Shown one piece after another: positions 1-8,771 of a stretch of 64,000 nucleotides of DNA. The notes under the pieces are model-generated. The model was not told the origin of the DNA and ran no database searches. It saw only the letters and a program-made list of their open reading frames with translations. The first letter of the stretch is position 1, and every line of letters starts with the position of its first letter. A program made the translations under genes and the position numbers. The stretch lies in assembly GCF_017565645.3 (NCBI RefSeq), contig NZ_CP086136.1, positions 1,688,001 through 1,752,000 on the forward strand, read 5' to 3'. This DNA comes from Bradyrhizobium barranii subsp. barranii. Its GTDB lineage: Bacteria; Pseudomonadota; Alphaproteobacteria; Rhizobiales; Xanthobacteraceae.

Positions 1-129
1 CATCATCACCGAGGTGGCATTGAGACGGCCGCGTTCGATCAGGTCGCGGATGGCGCGATTGACGCCCGGGCTGATGCCGTAATCGTCGGCGCAGAGCCAG
101 ATCCGCCGCAGGCCCGCGGCCGCGCTCAT
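1..129 (-). CDS. ChbG/YdjC/HpnK-family carbohydrate deacetylase, N-terminal fragment
   Basis: Only the first 43 codons lie in the window; the gene runs off the left edge. The translation begins MSAAAGLRRIWLCADDYG and continues with a conserved stretch SPGVNRAIRDL. The ADDYG motif near the N-terminus supplies metal-binding aspartates in the YdjC/ChbG polysaccharide-deacetylase-like family, which includes the hopanoid-cluster protein HpnK. The start ATG overlaps the stop of the glycosyltransferase gene upstream (ATGA), so the two are probably translationally coupled. Exact substrate is not visible; deacetylation of an N-acetylated sugar moved by the neighbouring glycosyltransferase is inference. 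Confidence 0.8.
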   Translation of the reverse strand, partial: MSAAAGLRRIWLCADDYGISPGVNRAIRDLIERGRLNATSVMM

Positions 130-1172
130 TCGGCGGCCGTCCTCTTCGAGGCGTCGTCGGCCTTCCCGGTCTCGAAATGCTTTTCGCTGTGCTCGGCGAC
201 GAAGTAGATCGGGCGCGCCTTCAGCTCGGACAGGATCTTGCCGATATATTCGCCGACGATGCCGATCATGATGAGCTGCACGCCGCCGATGGTCATCAGG
301 CCGATCACGAGCGAGGGATAGCCGGGCACCTGCTTGCCCGTGGTCCAGACTTCCCAGAGGATCGAGAGGCCGAACAGGAAGGCGCCGCCGGCGAGGATGA
401 CGCCGAGCAGGCTGGCGAAGCGCAGCGGTGCCACCGAGAACGAGGTCACCCCTTCGATCGAAAGACCGAGCAGGCGCGCGGCGCTGAAGGTCGTCACACC
501 ATGGGTGCGCGGCGCGGGCTCGTAATCGACGCGGATCTGGCGGAAGCCGATCCAGCTCGCGAGGCCTTTGAAGAAGCGGTTACGCTCCGGCAGTTGCCTG
601 AGCGCTGCGACGGCGCGCGGCGACAGCAGGCGGAAGTCGCCGGCGTCTTCAGGGATCTTTTGGCGCGCGCCCCAATTGATCAGCGAATAGAACCCGCGCA
701 CGGCGACGCGGCGCAGGAAGGGCTCGTTGTCGCGATGCGCCTTGGCGGTGTAGACGACGTCATAGCCGTCCTCGATCCAGTGCCGCACCAGCTGCTCGAC
801 GAGCATCGGCGGATGCTGGCCGTCGCCGTCCATGAACATCACGGCGCCGAGCCGGGCGTGGTCGAGGCCGGCCATCAGCGCGGCTTCCTTGCCGAAATTG
901 CGCGACAGCGACACCACCTGAACGTCGACCGCGTCGGCCGGCAGCGACCGGGCGATCGAGAGCGTGGCGTCCGCGCTGCCGTCGTCGACATAGACGACTT
1001 CGCAACGCAAGCGATAGCGCTGCTGCAAGGTCTTGGCGAGATCGCAGATGCGCTGGTGCAGGGCGGCGAGGCCAGCCGCCTCGTTGTAGACGGGGACGAC
1101 AATCGACAGCCCCTTCGCGGCGGCACTGGCCGCGGTGGTCGTCATGCCGGAAACGTCAGAGCCCAGCGTCAT
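126..1172 (-). CDS. Family 2 glycosyltransferase, polyprenyl-phosphate type (GtrB/ArnC-like)
   Basis: 348 residues. A GT-A domain starts around residue 22 with SIVVPVYNEA, followed by YVDDGSAD and the metal-binding DGDGQHPP motif; two hydrophobic segments near residues 248-275 and 285-308 place the C-terminus in the inner membrane. This is the architecture of DPM1/GtrB/ArnC enzymes that load a sugar onto undecaprenyl phosphate at the cytoplasmic face. ATGA overlap with the downstream deacetylase gene suggests one sugar-modification unit. The ATG at 1172 is used; a second ATG at 1145 (MTTTAAS) would also keep the domain whole. The sugar cannot be read from sequence. Confidence 0.88.
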   Translation of the reverse strand: MTLGSDVSGMTTTAASAAAKGLSIVVPVYNEAAGLAALHQRICDLAKTLQQRYRLRCEVVYVDDGSADATLSIARSLPADAVDVQVVSLSRNFGKEAALMAGLDHARLGAVMFMDGDGQHPPMLVEQLVRHWIEDGYDVVYTAKAHRDNEPFLRRVAVRGFYSLINWGARQKIPEDAGDFRLLSPRAVAALRQLPERNRFFKGLASWIGFRQIRVDYEPAPRTHGVTTFSAARLLGLSIEGVTSFSVAPLRFASLLGVILAGGAFLFGLSILWEVWTTGKQVPGYPSLVIGLMTIGGVQLIMIGIVGEYIGKILSELKARPIYFVAEHSEKHFETGKADDASKRTAAE

Positions 1173-1257
1173 TGATCAAGGTTCCAGAGGCGTCCATGGT
1201 TCTCAACAGCATATGGTAGCTGCCGTTTGCTGTCGCTACGCTGAACGGACCTGAGGC

Positions 1258-2235
1258 TCACTGCCGCAGGAATGCCTCGAGCTTGGCGAACAGCGGGTTC
1301 TCCCGGTCGAACACATAGTCGAGCGAAACCACCGAGACGGTCTCGGCGCCATGCTCGCGCAGGAAGCTCGCCAGCGCATAGAGCTGACCCGGCGGACAGT
1401 GCAGCGTCAGCATGCCCGACGAGGTCGGCCCGCCGAACGGGGCCTCGACGCCGAAGCGCTCGTGGGCTTCGCCGAGCAGGGCGGCGTCGCATTGCTGGAA
1501 GCGGGTGCGGACCTCGCGGTATTTGTTGGCCCGCGCCCTTGCTGCGATGTGATCGAGGATGACGCGCGCGGTCTCCCGCGCCTGCGGCGACCAGTCGGCA
1601 TCCCTAGAGGCGACCAGATTGGCCTGGCTGCGCAGGATCACGCCGTCGTCGAGCACCCGCAAGCCATTGGCGGCGAGCGTCGCACCGGTCGTGGTGATGT
1701 CGACGATCAGCTCGGCGCTGCCGGCCGCCGGCGCGCCTTCGGTCGCGCCCGCGCTTTCGACGATGCGGTAATCGGTGATGCCGTGGCTCTGGAAGAAGGT
1801 GCGGGTGAGGTTGATGAACTTGGTCGCGACCCGCATCCGCATGTGATGCTGCTCGCGGAAGCCGGTGGTGACGTCGTCGAGGTCGGCCATGGTGCGGACG
1901 TCGATCCACGCCTGCGGCACCGCGACGACGACGTCGGCATAGCCGAAGCCGAGCCCGTCGATCAGGGACACGCGCTTGTCGGCATCCGCGATGTTCTCGC
2001 GCACCAGGTCTTCGCCGGTGACGCCGAGATGCGCAAAGCCGCGCGACAGTTGCGATGCGATCTCGCTCGCCGAGAGATAGGCGACCTCGACATTGTCGAG
2101 GCCTGCGAGCGTGCCGCGATAGTCGCGCGCACCGCCGGCCTTCGACAGCTTGAGCCCGGCGCGGGCGAAGAACGCCTCGGTGTTTTCCTGCAGGCGGCCC
2201 TTGGAGGGAACGGCCAGGACGAATGGCGCGCTCAT
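1258..2235 (-). CDS. hisG: ATP phosphoribosyltransferase HisG
   Basis: 325 residues; begins [17 protein letters not shown], the classic HisG N-terminus. It condenses ATP and PRPP in the first step of histidine biosynthesis. The phosphate-binding region ([18 protein letters not shown]) is present near residues 175-195. The protein is longer than short-form HisG (about 210-230 aa) and has an extra C-terminal region (from about residue 270, [17 protein letters not shown]) that resembles the ACT-like regulatory domain of long-form HisG. It nevertheless lies 3 bp downstream of hisZ, the partner of short-form enzymes. Forms an operon with hisZ. Confidence 0.96.
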   Translation of the reverse strand: MSAPFVLAVPSKGRLQENTEAFFARAGLKLSKAGGARDYRGTLAGLDNVEVAYLSASEIASQLSRGFAHLGVTGEDLVRENIADADKRVSLIDGLGFGYADVVVAVPQAWIDVRTMADLDDVTTGFREQHHMRMRVATKFINLTRTFFQSHGITDYRIVESAGATEGAPAAGSAELIVDITTTGATLAANGLRVLDDGVILRSQANLVASRDADWSPQARETARVILDHIAARARANKYREVRTRFQQCDAALLGEAHERFGVEAPFGGPTSSGMLTLHCPPGQLYALASFLREHGAETVSVVSLDYVFDRENPLFAKLEAFLRQ

Positions 2236-2238
2236 GAC

Positions 2239-3390
2239 TTAAGCTCCCACCTTGCGGCCGATCCGGGTCAGCGCGTCGACCCAGACCGAGAAGCCGACCG
2301 CGGGGATCGGCTCGGCCGATCCGAGCTGGGTCATCAGCCCGTCATAGCGGCCGCCGGCCACCAGCGGCTCGGCGCCGTTGCCCCTGTGATGCAGCTCGAA
2401 TTCGAAGCCGGTGTAATAGTCGAGGCCGCGTCCGAACGCGGTCGAAAAGCGCGTCTGCTTCACGTCGATGCCGCGCGCGGCCATGAAGCCGACCCGGCTT
2501 TCGAACTGGTCGACGGCAGCGCTGAGGTCGAGCTTCGCGTCCGTGGTGAGCGCGCGGAGTTCGGCGACGGCATCGTCGGGATTGCCCGCGATCGACAGGA
2601 AGCGCTTGAGCACGGCGATCGCCTCGCGCGGCAGCGCGCCGCCCTTCAGCGTCGACTGCTCCAGGAAACGGTCGGCGATCTCGGCCGTGGTGCGGCCCCC
2701 GACATTGGTGGTGCCGGCGATCGACATCAGATCGGTGACGAAGGCGAGCGCCGCCTTGCGGTCGGAGCCGGCGAGCGCGGCGAGCACTCCCTCATATTCG
2801 CTGCGGGTCGCGGTGGTCGCGGCCGCCAGCTTCTCCAGATCTTTTTCCAGGCTGATCTTGCGGTTGAAATCCTTGACCAGGCGGCGGCGCCAGACCGGGT
2901 AGAGGTCGAGCGCATCGAGCAGGGCGTTGAACAGCGCCACGTCGCCGGTGCGAATCTCGACATCGCGGACACCGAAGGCTGCGGTCGCTTCCAGCGCCAG
3001 CGCCAGCATCTCGGCGTCGGCCGCGGCGCGGTCCTGGCGGCCGAACGATTCGATGCCGGCCTGAAGAAATTCGCTGGCCTGGCCGCTGCGGTAGCGGAAC
3101 ACCGGGCCCAGATAGCTGAACCCGGCCGGCTGGCCGGCGCGGTTCGAGGTGAGGTAGTCGCGGGCGACGGGAATGGTCAGGTCCGGGCGCAGGCAGAGCT
3201 CCTCGCCGGACAGGTCCGTCGTCAGGTACAGGCTCTTGCGGATGTCCTCGCCGGAGAGGTCCAGGAACGGCTCGGCCGGTTGCAGGATCGCGGGCTCGGC
3301 CCTGACATAGCCGGCCTGCGCGAACGACAAGAGCAGCGTATCCGCCCAGGCGGCGGAGCCGGCAGCATTTGAGGTGGCAGTCGCGGTCAT
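2239..3390 (-). CDS. hisZ: ATP phosphoribosyltransferase regulatory subunit HisZ
   Basis: 383 residues with the class II aminoacyl-tRNA-synthetase-like fold of HisZ: motif-2-like PVFRYRSGQASEF near residue 92 and a C-terminal RGLDYYTGFEFEL followed by GGRYDGL, as in HisRS relatives that no longer charge tRNA. HisZ activates HisG and mediates histidine feedback. Its stop is 3 bp from the hisG start. No hisS is adjacent on this side; the 195 bp upstream contain an AT-rich palindrome (see 3547-3566). Confidence 0.94.
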   Translation of the reverse strand: MTATATSNAAGSAAWADTLLLSFAQAGYVRAEPAILQPAEPFLDLSGEDIRKSLYLTTDLSGEELCLRPDLTIPVARDYLTSNRAGQPAGFSYLGPVFRYRSGQASEFLQAGIESFGRQDRAAADAEMLALALEATAAFGVRDVEIRTGDVALFNALLDALDLYPVWRRRLVKDFNRKISLEKDLEKLAAATTATRSEYEGVLAALAGSDRKAALAFVTDLMSIAGTTNVGGRTTAEIADRFLEQSTLKGGALPREAIAVLKRFLSIAGNPDDAVAELRALTTDAKLDLSAAVDQFESRVGFMAARGIDVKQTRFSTAFGRGLDYYTGFEFELHHRGNGAEPLVAGGRYDGLMTQLGSAEPIPAVGFSVWVDALTRIGRKVGA

Positions 3391-3546
3391 AACAGGGGTC
3401 CATCGTCCCGGTGGAACCGGGCAGGGCGAAAGAAGGGAGGCGAATTGGCGCAGGCCTTAGCATGGCGCGAAAGCGGTTTCGACCTCCAAAGGATCAATCG
3501 CTTAACGGCTTTGGAGGCGGGACGCAGCGATCCGTCAGAAGGTATT

Positions 3547-3566
3547 CTAGGTATTTTAATACCTAG
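3547..3566. promoter_or_regulatory. AT-rich palindrome upstream of hisZ, operator-like
   Basis: A 9-bp perfect inverted repeat CTAGGTATT / AATACCTAG with a 2-nt centre (TT). A partial extra copy, GGTATT, lies just to its left at 3541. It sits in the 195-bp gap between a small - strand gene and the hisZ start, about 157 bp from hisZ, and is strikingly AT-rich for this genome. It could be a repressor operator for hisZG or an element of the small gene's 3' end; no T-run follows, so a factor-independent terminator is less likely. Confidence 0.45.
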
Positions 3567-3585
3567 GGCGGGAGGGGCTTGGTTT

Positions 3586-3861
3586 TCACTCAGTCTGGCC
3601 AGGGAGATCTCTGGGCGCATCGCCAAGCGATGCATCGGTCGAGGCGAAGGCAAGCCCTGCGGTTTCGGACGCGGCGTGATCTGCGAGCTCCTCGGCAAGC
3701 TCGAGAATTCTCTGCCTCCTGCTCGGGTCCATTATGCCGAGAAATGCCTTGATGAGCCCGAGCTCCTCGCGTCGCCGCCTGTCCGATGCAACATCGTCGT
3801 CCATGGCCATGTCGTCCTGCGCGACAGCCTCATTGCCCGTCGCCGATTTTTGTCCGCGCAT
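3586..3861 (-). CDS. Small hypothetical protein
   Basis: 91 residues from the ATG at 3861; an in-frame TTG at 3870 adds three. The N-terminus is polar and acidic (QDDMAMDDD), followed by a helical, charged core RRREELGLIKAFLGIMDPSR and RILELAEELADHA. I do not recognise a named family; the core resembles short rhizobial proteins with a helix built around D-P-x-x-R-x-x-I-x-x-L-A-E. Same strand as hisZ, 195 bp upstream. Weak ribosome-binding site. Support is composition plus the absence of any better ORF. Confidence 0.45.
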   Translation of the reverse strand: MRGQKSATGNEAVAQDDMAMDDDVASDRRRREELGLIKAFLGIMDPSRRQRILELAEELADHAASETAGLAFASTDASLGDAPRDLPGQTE

Positions 3862-4004
3862 GCGACTCAATGCAGCAACCGCAAGCTCAACGTCACATTG
3901 AGAAATTGAGGAGGACAGGCAAGTCGTCGCATACTCAAATTGGGTATGGCGGATGATCCGTTTGCTGCTGCCTTCGTTTACAATGTGAATATTGGTTTCG
4001 ATTC

Positions 4005-4511
4005 ATGCGCAATGCATCAGATGTTATCCGGACGGTCTCGCGACACACGCTGGCCTATATGCTGTTTTCGATCAGCGAGCTGTTCCGGCACTACGACGAA
4101 TTCGATCCGCTGGACCTATTGATCGTTCATGCGATTCTCAACGCGAACGTGATCAATGTGATGAACGATCCGTCGCTGGACGAGAGATTCTCCAGCATCC
4201 ACGCGGTCGAGCCGGATGCGATCAAGCAAGGGGTGTCCCGCGCGGCGCTCTCTCGCTTCCTCAGCCTGCCGCTCGAGACGGTTCGCCGTCGCGTGACGGG
4301 ACTTAAAAGACGAGAGATTCTCGCCGAAACCAAGGCCGGGCTCATCGTGACCGAGCAGAACGCATTCAGGTTTGGAAACAATCACGAACTGCAGAAGACT
4401 AATATGCTGCTGCTCACGAAACTGCTTCGCGATCTCAAGCGCGCCGGCATCAACGGGCCGGATGATCTGCGTGCCCCCAAGGGCGCTGCATCGACAAGGA
4501 AGGCGAAGTAA
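4005..4511 (+). CDS. Winged-helix-like transcriptional regulator (hypothetical)
   Basis: 168 residues. The centre (about residues 80-120) reads SRAALSRFLSLPLETVRRRV followed by GLKRREILAE and GLIV, the shape of a helix-turn-helix plus wing in MarR/Crp-like regulators: a recognition helix beginning PLETVRRRV and a beta-hairpin after it. The N-terminal third is hydrophobic-helical and may dimerise. No ligand domain is evident. It ends 10 bp before the AraC-type gene, so both are likely co-transcribed. The upstream 140 bp are AT-richer than the surroundings and are the probable promoter. Confidence 0.65.
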   Translation: MRNASDVIRTVSRHTLAYMLFSISELFRHYDEFDPLDLLIVHAILNANVINVMNDPSLDERFSSIHAVEPDAIKQGVSRAALSRFLSLPLETVRRRVTGLKRREILAETKAGLIVTEQNAFRFGNNHELQKTNMLLLTKLLRDLKRAGINGPDDLRAPKGAASTRKAK

Positions 4512-4521
4512 GCGGCAGGAT

Positions 4522-5532
4522 ATGGATCAAAGCCTTCTCGATACTGCTCGCGATGGAACGCAAAGAACAGCATTAGACGGCTTGCTGTCGTTCCAGGGTC
4601 TCAAGCCATCGGCGGCTCTCGAGCTCCGATCGTACGACATCGATCATTTCGGAGAGAGTGAGAGATATGTCGGCGCATCCAGCATGCCGCTGTCGGCCGG
4701 GGCGACTGCAATCAAGCGCGCCCGGCTCAGCCTGCCGATCCTGACGCTGTCTCTGGTGAAGACCTTCCCGCGGATCATTCGCGGCTATGATCTGGCGCAC
4801 GCCATCGCGGTGGCGGTGCCGATGGACCACGTGACCTCCACCCGCATCAACGGGCAATCAATTGGCAGCTCCATACTCGTTCTCAAGGGGAGATCCGATT
4901 GCCTGGTCTATGAGCCGGCGGGGCGTTTGTGGGCTGTCGCCTATTTCAGCCCGCCCGAGCGCGAGCCCTGGTCTCAGCTGGATGACGGCTATCATTTGCT
5001 GAGTCCGGCATCGGAAGTACTTGCCTCCCTGCATGGCTCGATTTCCACGACGCTTGAAACCGCGGCACATGATCCAGACTTCCTGAACGAGCCGACGTCG
5101 CGAACGGCGGTCGAACAATCCCTGTTCGCCGCAATGGATGCTGCCATTCGGTCCAACGTGAAGCGCGGGCCCATGCACTCCACGACGGACAGCTATCAGC
5201 GGATCGTCGCAGAGACGGAACGATTGATCCGCCACGATCTCGCGATCTGGCACAAGACGACCGAACTGGCAGAGCGGGTGGGCGTGTCCGTTCGGACCCT
5301 CCAGAGTGCGACGCAGGCCATCTGCGGCATGAGCCCTCATCGCTACAGCCGGGTCTTGCGCCTCTGGTCGGTGCGAAAGCAGCTGCGCACCGGCCCGGCT
5401 CGTCGCAGTGTGAAGGCCTGCGCAATCGGCCATGGCTTCTGGCATCTGAGCGAGTTCGCAGCGAGCTACAGGGCGGCTTTCGGAGAGCTGCCGTCCGAGA
5501 CCCTGCATCGGTCGAAGCGAGAGGTCATCTGA
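4522..5532 (+). CDS. AraC-family transcriptional regulator
   Basis: 336 residues from ATG 4522, chosen because GCAGGA lies 5 bp upstream; the reading frame stays open further 5' but that part overlaps the previous gene. The N-terminal 200 residues form a cupin-less sensor region without a recognisable ligand motif. The C-terminal 100 residues hold two helix-turn-helix units: TTELAERVGVSVRTLQSATQ, then the GMSPHRYSRVLRL linker, then a second unit around ACAIGHGFWHLSEFAASYRA. This is the AraC/XylS DNA-binding layout. Partner gene upstream encodes another putative DNA-binding protein. Target unknown. Confidence 0.85.
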   Translation: MDQSLLDTARDGTQRTALDGLLSFQGLKPSAALELRSYDIDHFGESERYVGASSMPLSAGATAIKRARLSLPILTLSLVKTFPRIIRGYDLAHAIAVAVPMDHVTSTRINGQSIGSSILVLKGRSDCLVYEPAGRLWAVAYFSPPEREPWSQLDDGYHLLSPASEVLASLHGSISTTLETAAHDPDFLNEPTSRTAVEQSLFAAMDAAIRSNVKRGPMHSTTDSYQRIVAETERLIRHDLAIWHKTTELAERVGVSVRTLQSATQAICGMSPHRYSRVLRLWSVRKQLRTGPARRSVKACAIGHGFWHLSEFAASYRAAFGELPSETLHRSKREVI

Positions 5533-5588
5533 AGCGCGAACCAGTAGAGCCGCCGCGCGCGAATCGACGTTAGGTTCGCTTGGCTAGG

Positions 5589-6338
5589 TTAGGTGCCATT
5601 CCAATCGCCCAGCACCGCCTGCACCAGCGCCAGCGCCGCCACGGCGGCCGTGTCGGCCCGTATGATCCGGGGTCCCAGCGCCAGCCGCAGGATTTTCGGC
5701 TGCCGCAGCAGCAGGGCGCGCTCTTCCTCGGCAAAGCCGCCTTCGGGGCCGATCAGCACCTCGATACCTTGTCCGGCCTCGCGCGCGTCTTGCAGGCTCT
5801 GAACGGGATTTTGGACGTCCGCCGCCTCGTCGCAGAAGATGAGCAGCCGGTCGGCAGGGCGCTGACTGAGATACCGGTCCAGCGGCACCGGCTCGGCCAC
5901 CGTGGCGATGCTGAGGATGCCGCATTGCTCGGCGGCCTCGACCACATTGGCACGCATCCGCTCGGTGTTGACCCGGGAGGCCTGGGTGAAGCGGGTCAGG
6001 ACCGGCTGAAGCGCGGCGGCGCCCATCTCGATGGCCTTCTGGACCATGTAGTCCAGCCGGGCATGCTTGAGCGGGGCAAAGACGTAGGTGAGGTCGGCGA
6101 GCCGGTCCTGGGGCCGGGCCTGCTGGAGGATGACGAGGCCGTCCGGCCGCTTGCGGCCTTCGATCGCGGCCTGCCACTCGCCGTCGCGGCCGTTGAACGC
6201 CAAAACCTCGGCCCCGGCGGTAAGCCGCAGCACATTGCCGAGATAATTGCTCTGGTCGCGGTCGAGCGGAACCCTGGCGTCCTGGGCAAGGGGGACATCG
6301 ACAAACAGGCGGGGGGCGCGAAAATCGTGGGAGGGCAT
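5589..6338 (-). CDS. rsmE: 16S rRNA (uracil-1498-N3)-methyltransferase RsmE
   Basis: 249 residues, usual size for RsmE. It methylates U1498 in the decoding region of 16S rRNA. The N-terminal PUA-like part (HDFRAPRLFVDVPL) precedes a SPOUT-type knot with IGPEGGFAEEE near residue 196 and LRLALGPRIIRADTAAVAAL at the C-terminus, both signatures of the family. Convergent with the AraC gene. The 212 bp upstream are shared, divergently, with the secreted-protein gene at 6551 and are AT-rich, as expected of a promoter region. Confidence 0.95.
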   Translation of the reverse strand: MPSHDFRAPRLFVDVPLAQDARVPLDRDQSNYLGNVLRLTAGAEVLAFNGRDGEWQAAIEGRKRPDGLVILQQARPQDRLADLTYVFAPLKHARLDYMVQKAIEMGAAALQPVLTRFTQASRVNTERMRANVVEAAEQCGILSIATVAEPVPLDRYLSQRPADRLLIFCDEAADVQNPVQSLQDAREAGQGIEVLIGPEGGFAEEERALLLRQPKILRLALGPRIIRADTAAVAALALVQAVLGDWNGT

Positions 6339-6550
6339 CGTTCAAAGGTCCAATTTACCGCCGTTATTAACCGAAAGCCGCCATTTCGGGGGTAAATATT
6401 GCCGAATCGGTGCGTCGGCGCGCCGCGCTCTTGCCCTATTCGACGGGTTGTTAAGGGCCGGCGGGAATCGTAAAATCGCGAGCACGCTGGTTGCGCTTCA
6501 ATTTGGGAAGACGCCGAACCCCGTAAGCTCCTGCCGGAGAGACTGCCTTG

Positions 6551-7210
6551 ATGATCCGTCGTTTGATGGTTCCGATCACTGCCGCCATGGTCACCCTGGG
6601 CGCCGCGGGTGCCCACGCGCAGGGCTTCCCTGCGCCGCTGCCTGGCCAAGCCCCAACCAGTTCCGCGTTTCCGCCCGTGAACGGCTCGGCGCCGAGCGCT
6701 TCGGTCGGTGCAGCGCCCCAAGGATCGTTTCCCGTGAACGGCGCCGCGCCCGTCGGTGGCGCAGGTGCCTTCAGCGCCACCCCGCCGACGCAAGGCGGTC
6801 CCGGCGAGGACTGCATGAAAACCTTCATGCCGCTGCGCGAGGAAGCCGAGAAGCGCGGCAAGCTGATCAAGGCCGCGAGCGATCGTCACGCGTCGCCGGA
6901 CGAAGCCTGCAAGCTGATCCGCAATTTCAGCCAGGCTGAGACCAAGATGATCAAGTACATCGAGGTCAACGCCTCGAAGTGCGGGATTCCGGCGCAGGTC
7001 AGCGCGCAGATGAAGGACGGCCACAAGAACACCGAGGCCATGGCGACGAAGGTCTGCAACGTCGCGCAGCAGATGCAGAACCAGCCGCGCGGTCCGGCCG
7101 GTCCGTCGCTGAGCGAGGTGCTGGGCTCGGGCTCGGCGCCTGAAGCCAATGCCGGCAAGAAGGGCGGCAGCACCTTCGATACGCTCAACGGCAACGTCCT
7201 CACCCGATGA
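6551..7210 (+). CDS. Secreted hypothetical protein with four conserved-looking cysteines
   Basis: 219 residues. A Sec signal peptide (MIRRLMVPITAAMV...AHAQG) is followed by about 60 residues rich in Pro, Ala, Ser and Gly, then a charged helical domain from residue about 88 holding four Cys (GEDCMKTF, DEACKLI, ASKCGIP, TKVCNVA), which could form two disulfides in the periplasm. ATG 6551 is preferred over the TTG just before it; GGAGA lies upstream. The stop overlaps the ubiA start (ATGA), implying co-translation, but a link to ubiquinone synthesis is not otherwise supported. Confidence 0.7.
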   Translation: MIRRLMVPITAAMVTLGAAGAHAQGFPAPLPGQAPTSSAFPPVNGSAPSASVGAAPQGSFPVNGAAPVGGAGAFSATPPTQGGPGEDCMKTFMPLREEAEKRGKLIKAASDRHASPDEACKLIRNFSQAETKMIKYIEVNASKCGIPAQVSAQMKDGHKNTEAMATKVCNVAQQMQNQPRGPAGPSLSEVLGSGSAPEANAGKKGGSTFDTLNGNVLTR

Positions 7211-8139
7211 GTAATACATCCGCCCGCGTTGCCGATTCCACCGGCAACTGGGTCGATACGCTCGCGCCGCAATGGGCGCGGCCTTATTTGCGCCTGTCGC
7301 GCTTCGATCGTCCGATCGGCTCCTGGCTCCTGTTGATGCCGTGCTGGTGGTCGGCGGCGCTCGCTGCCGGCATGGCGCACGACGTCCGCGGCCTGCCGCT
7401 CACCATCGTGCTGTTCTTCATCGGCGCCTTCGTCATGCGCGGAGCAGGCTGCACCTGGAACGACATCACCGACCGCGATCTCGACGACAAGGTCGAGCGC
7501 ACCCGCTCGCGGCCGCTGCCGTCGGGGCAGGTGACGACCAGGCAGGCGCTGGCCTTCATGGTCGCGCAGGCACTGACCGGTCTCGTGGTGCTGCTGCAAT
7601 TCAACCGCTTCGCGGTCCTGACCGGCATTGCCTCGCTTTTGATCGTCGCGATCTATCCCTTCATGAAGCGCATCACCTGGTGGCCGCAGATCGTGCTCGG
7701 CCTCGCCTTCTCCTGGGGCGCGCTGATGGGATTTGCCGTCACCTTTGGTCGCATCGAATTGACCGCGCTGGTGCTCTATGCGGGATCGATTTCGTGGGTG
7801 ATCGGCTATGACACGATCTATGCGCACCAGGACGCCGAGGACGACGCGCTGATCGGCATCAAGTCCACCGCGCGGCTGTTCGGCGCGCACACGCACCAGG
7901 CGCTGATCCTGTTCTACGGGCTTGCGGTGATGCTGATCGGCGTCGCGCTGGCCTCAGGCGATGCGCGCTGGCCGGCCTGGCTCGGGCTTGCGGCGTTCGC
8001 CGTGCATCTGGCCTCGCAGATCGTGCGGCTGGATATCAGCGACCCCTTGCTCTGCAAGCGCCTGTTCTTCTCGAACAAGTATGCGGGCTTCCTGCTGTTT
8101 GCGGGATTGCTGGTCGACGCGGTGATGCGGGCGGCGTAG
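7207..8139 (+). CDS. ubiA: 4-hydroxybenzoate polyprenyltransferase UbiA
   Basis: 310 residues, polytopic membrane protein. It attaches the polyprenyl tail to 4-hydroxybenzoate in ubiquinone biosynthesis. Both Asp-rich prenyl-diphosphate/Mg sites are visible: NDITDRDLDDKVERTRSRPL near residue 96 and DTIYAHQDAEDDALIGIKST near residue 204. About eight hydrophobic segments follow the usual UbiA pattern. Start overlaps the stop of the upstream secreted-protein gene. Followed by a palindromic repeat that separates it from the convergent DUF6101 gene. Confidence 0.96.
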   Translation: MSNTSARVADSTGNWVDTLAPQWARPYLRLSRFDRPIGSWLLLMPCWWSAALAAGMAHDVRGLPLTIVLFFIGAFVMRGAGCTWNDITDRDLDDKVERTRSRPLPSGQVTTRQALAFMVAQALTGLVVLLQFNRFAVLTGIASLLIVAIYPFMKRITWWPQIVLGLAFSWGALMGFAVTFGRIELTALVLYAGSISWVIGYDTIYAHQDAEDDALIGIKSTARLFGAHTHQALILFYGLAVMLIGVALASGDARWPAWLGLAAFAVHLASQIVRLDISDPLLCKRLFFSNKYAGFLLFAGLLVDAVMRAA

Positions 8140-8141
8140 CC

Positions 8142-8236
8142 CGTAGGGTGGGCAAAGGCGCTCTTGCGCCGTGCCCGCCATCTTCCCGGGATTGAGATCA
8201 AAAAGGTGGGCACGCTTTCGCTTTGCCCACCCTACG
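8142..8236. repeat. Long palindromic intergenic repeat, copy 1
   Basis: The two ends are inverted copies: CGTAGGGTGGGCAAA at 8142 and TTTGCCCACCCTACG ending at 8236, with a second inner pair (GTGCCCGCC / GGTGGGCAC). A second copy with the same ends and inner arms lies at 28895-28985. It fills the gap between convergent genes (ubiA and DUF6101), where the hairpin could end transcription from both sides. Confidence 0.9.
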
Positions 8237-8252
8237 GCGCTGTGCGTGCCGT

Positions 8253-8771
8253 TCAATTCCTTGCGATGATCTCGCGTTCGCCCTGATGAACCGACAGCTC
8301 GCGCGTCATGGCGGTGCGCCGGCGCATCAAAAATTTCGGACGGCGGGCGCGGATCGCGTTGGCGCGACGACGGCGCGGCGTCGGCTTGCGGGCACCTTCG
8401 TCGAGCTGCGGAAGCGCAAACAGCTCGCTCCAGATCGCCCAGGCCTCGGCGAGCTCGTCGCCATCGGTGCTGACCAGCAGCGGAACGGACAGCGAGGGAT
8501 CGCGATGCACAAGGACGAGGGTCTGCGCCTCGTCATTGCCGCGCAACGCAACGCCGATGAAGTCGCTGACGCGGACGTTGATCGCCATCTGCATGCCGCG
8601 GACGGCACGGCGCAGCACGACACGCTCGCGATGAAGCTCGATCTGCCTGGTGTATCCGTCGGCGCGCGGATCGTGCGCATCGAAGCGGACCGGAAGGGAA
8701 AGAGGGTCGAGCCGCAAGCTGCGGCCCGACCCGGCGGGAGCGATCCCGCTTGTTGCTGTTTGACGCCTCAC
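8253..8771 (-). CDS. DUF6101 family protein
   Basis: 172 residues from a GTG start. The family is known from Bradyrhizobium and relatives and has no assigned function. Visible here: an N-terminal Arg/Leu-rich region, a beta-rich centre (RRAVRGMQMAINVRVSDFIGV, then TLVLVHRDPSLSVPLLV), and a basic C-terminus (KPTPRRRRANAIRARRPK) that could contact nucleic acid or acidic lipid. The family assignment is from recall of the motif pattern, not a search. Divergent from pmbA with 276 bp between. Confidence 0.72.
   Translation of the reverse strand: MRRQTATSGIAPAGSGRSLRLDPLSLPVRFDAHDPRADGYTRQIELHRERVVLRRAVRGMQMAINVRVSDFIGVALRGNDEAQTLVLVHRDPSLSVPLLVSTDGDELAEAWAIWSELFALPQLDEGARKPTPRRRRANAIRARRPKFLMRRRTAMTRELSVHQGEREIIARN

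Noticed and set aside
1351..3372. 673-residue open frame on the + strand opposite hisG and hisZ
   Set aside because: Antisense shadow of two unmistakable his genes; the translation is Gly/Ala/Arg/Glu-rich without motifs. High GC at third positions keeps the opposite frame open. The same holds for the + strand frame at 40550-42403 opposite ileS and 9057-10613 opposite pmbA.
3445..3909. 154-residue + strand frame in the hisZ upstream region
   Set aside because: No ribosome-binding site, odd composition, spans the palindrome and runs antisense to the small - strand gene that has better protein character.
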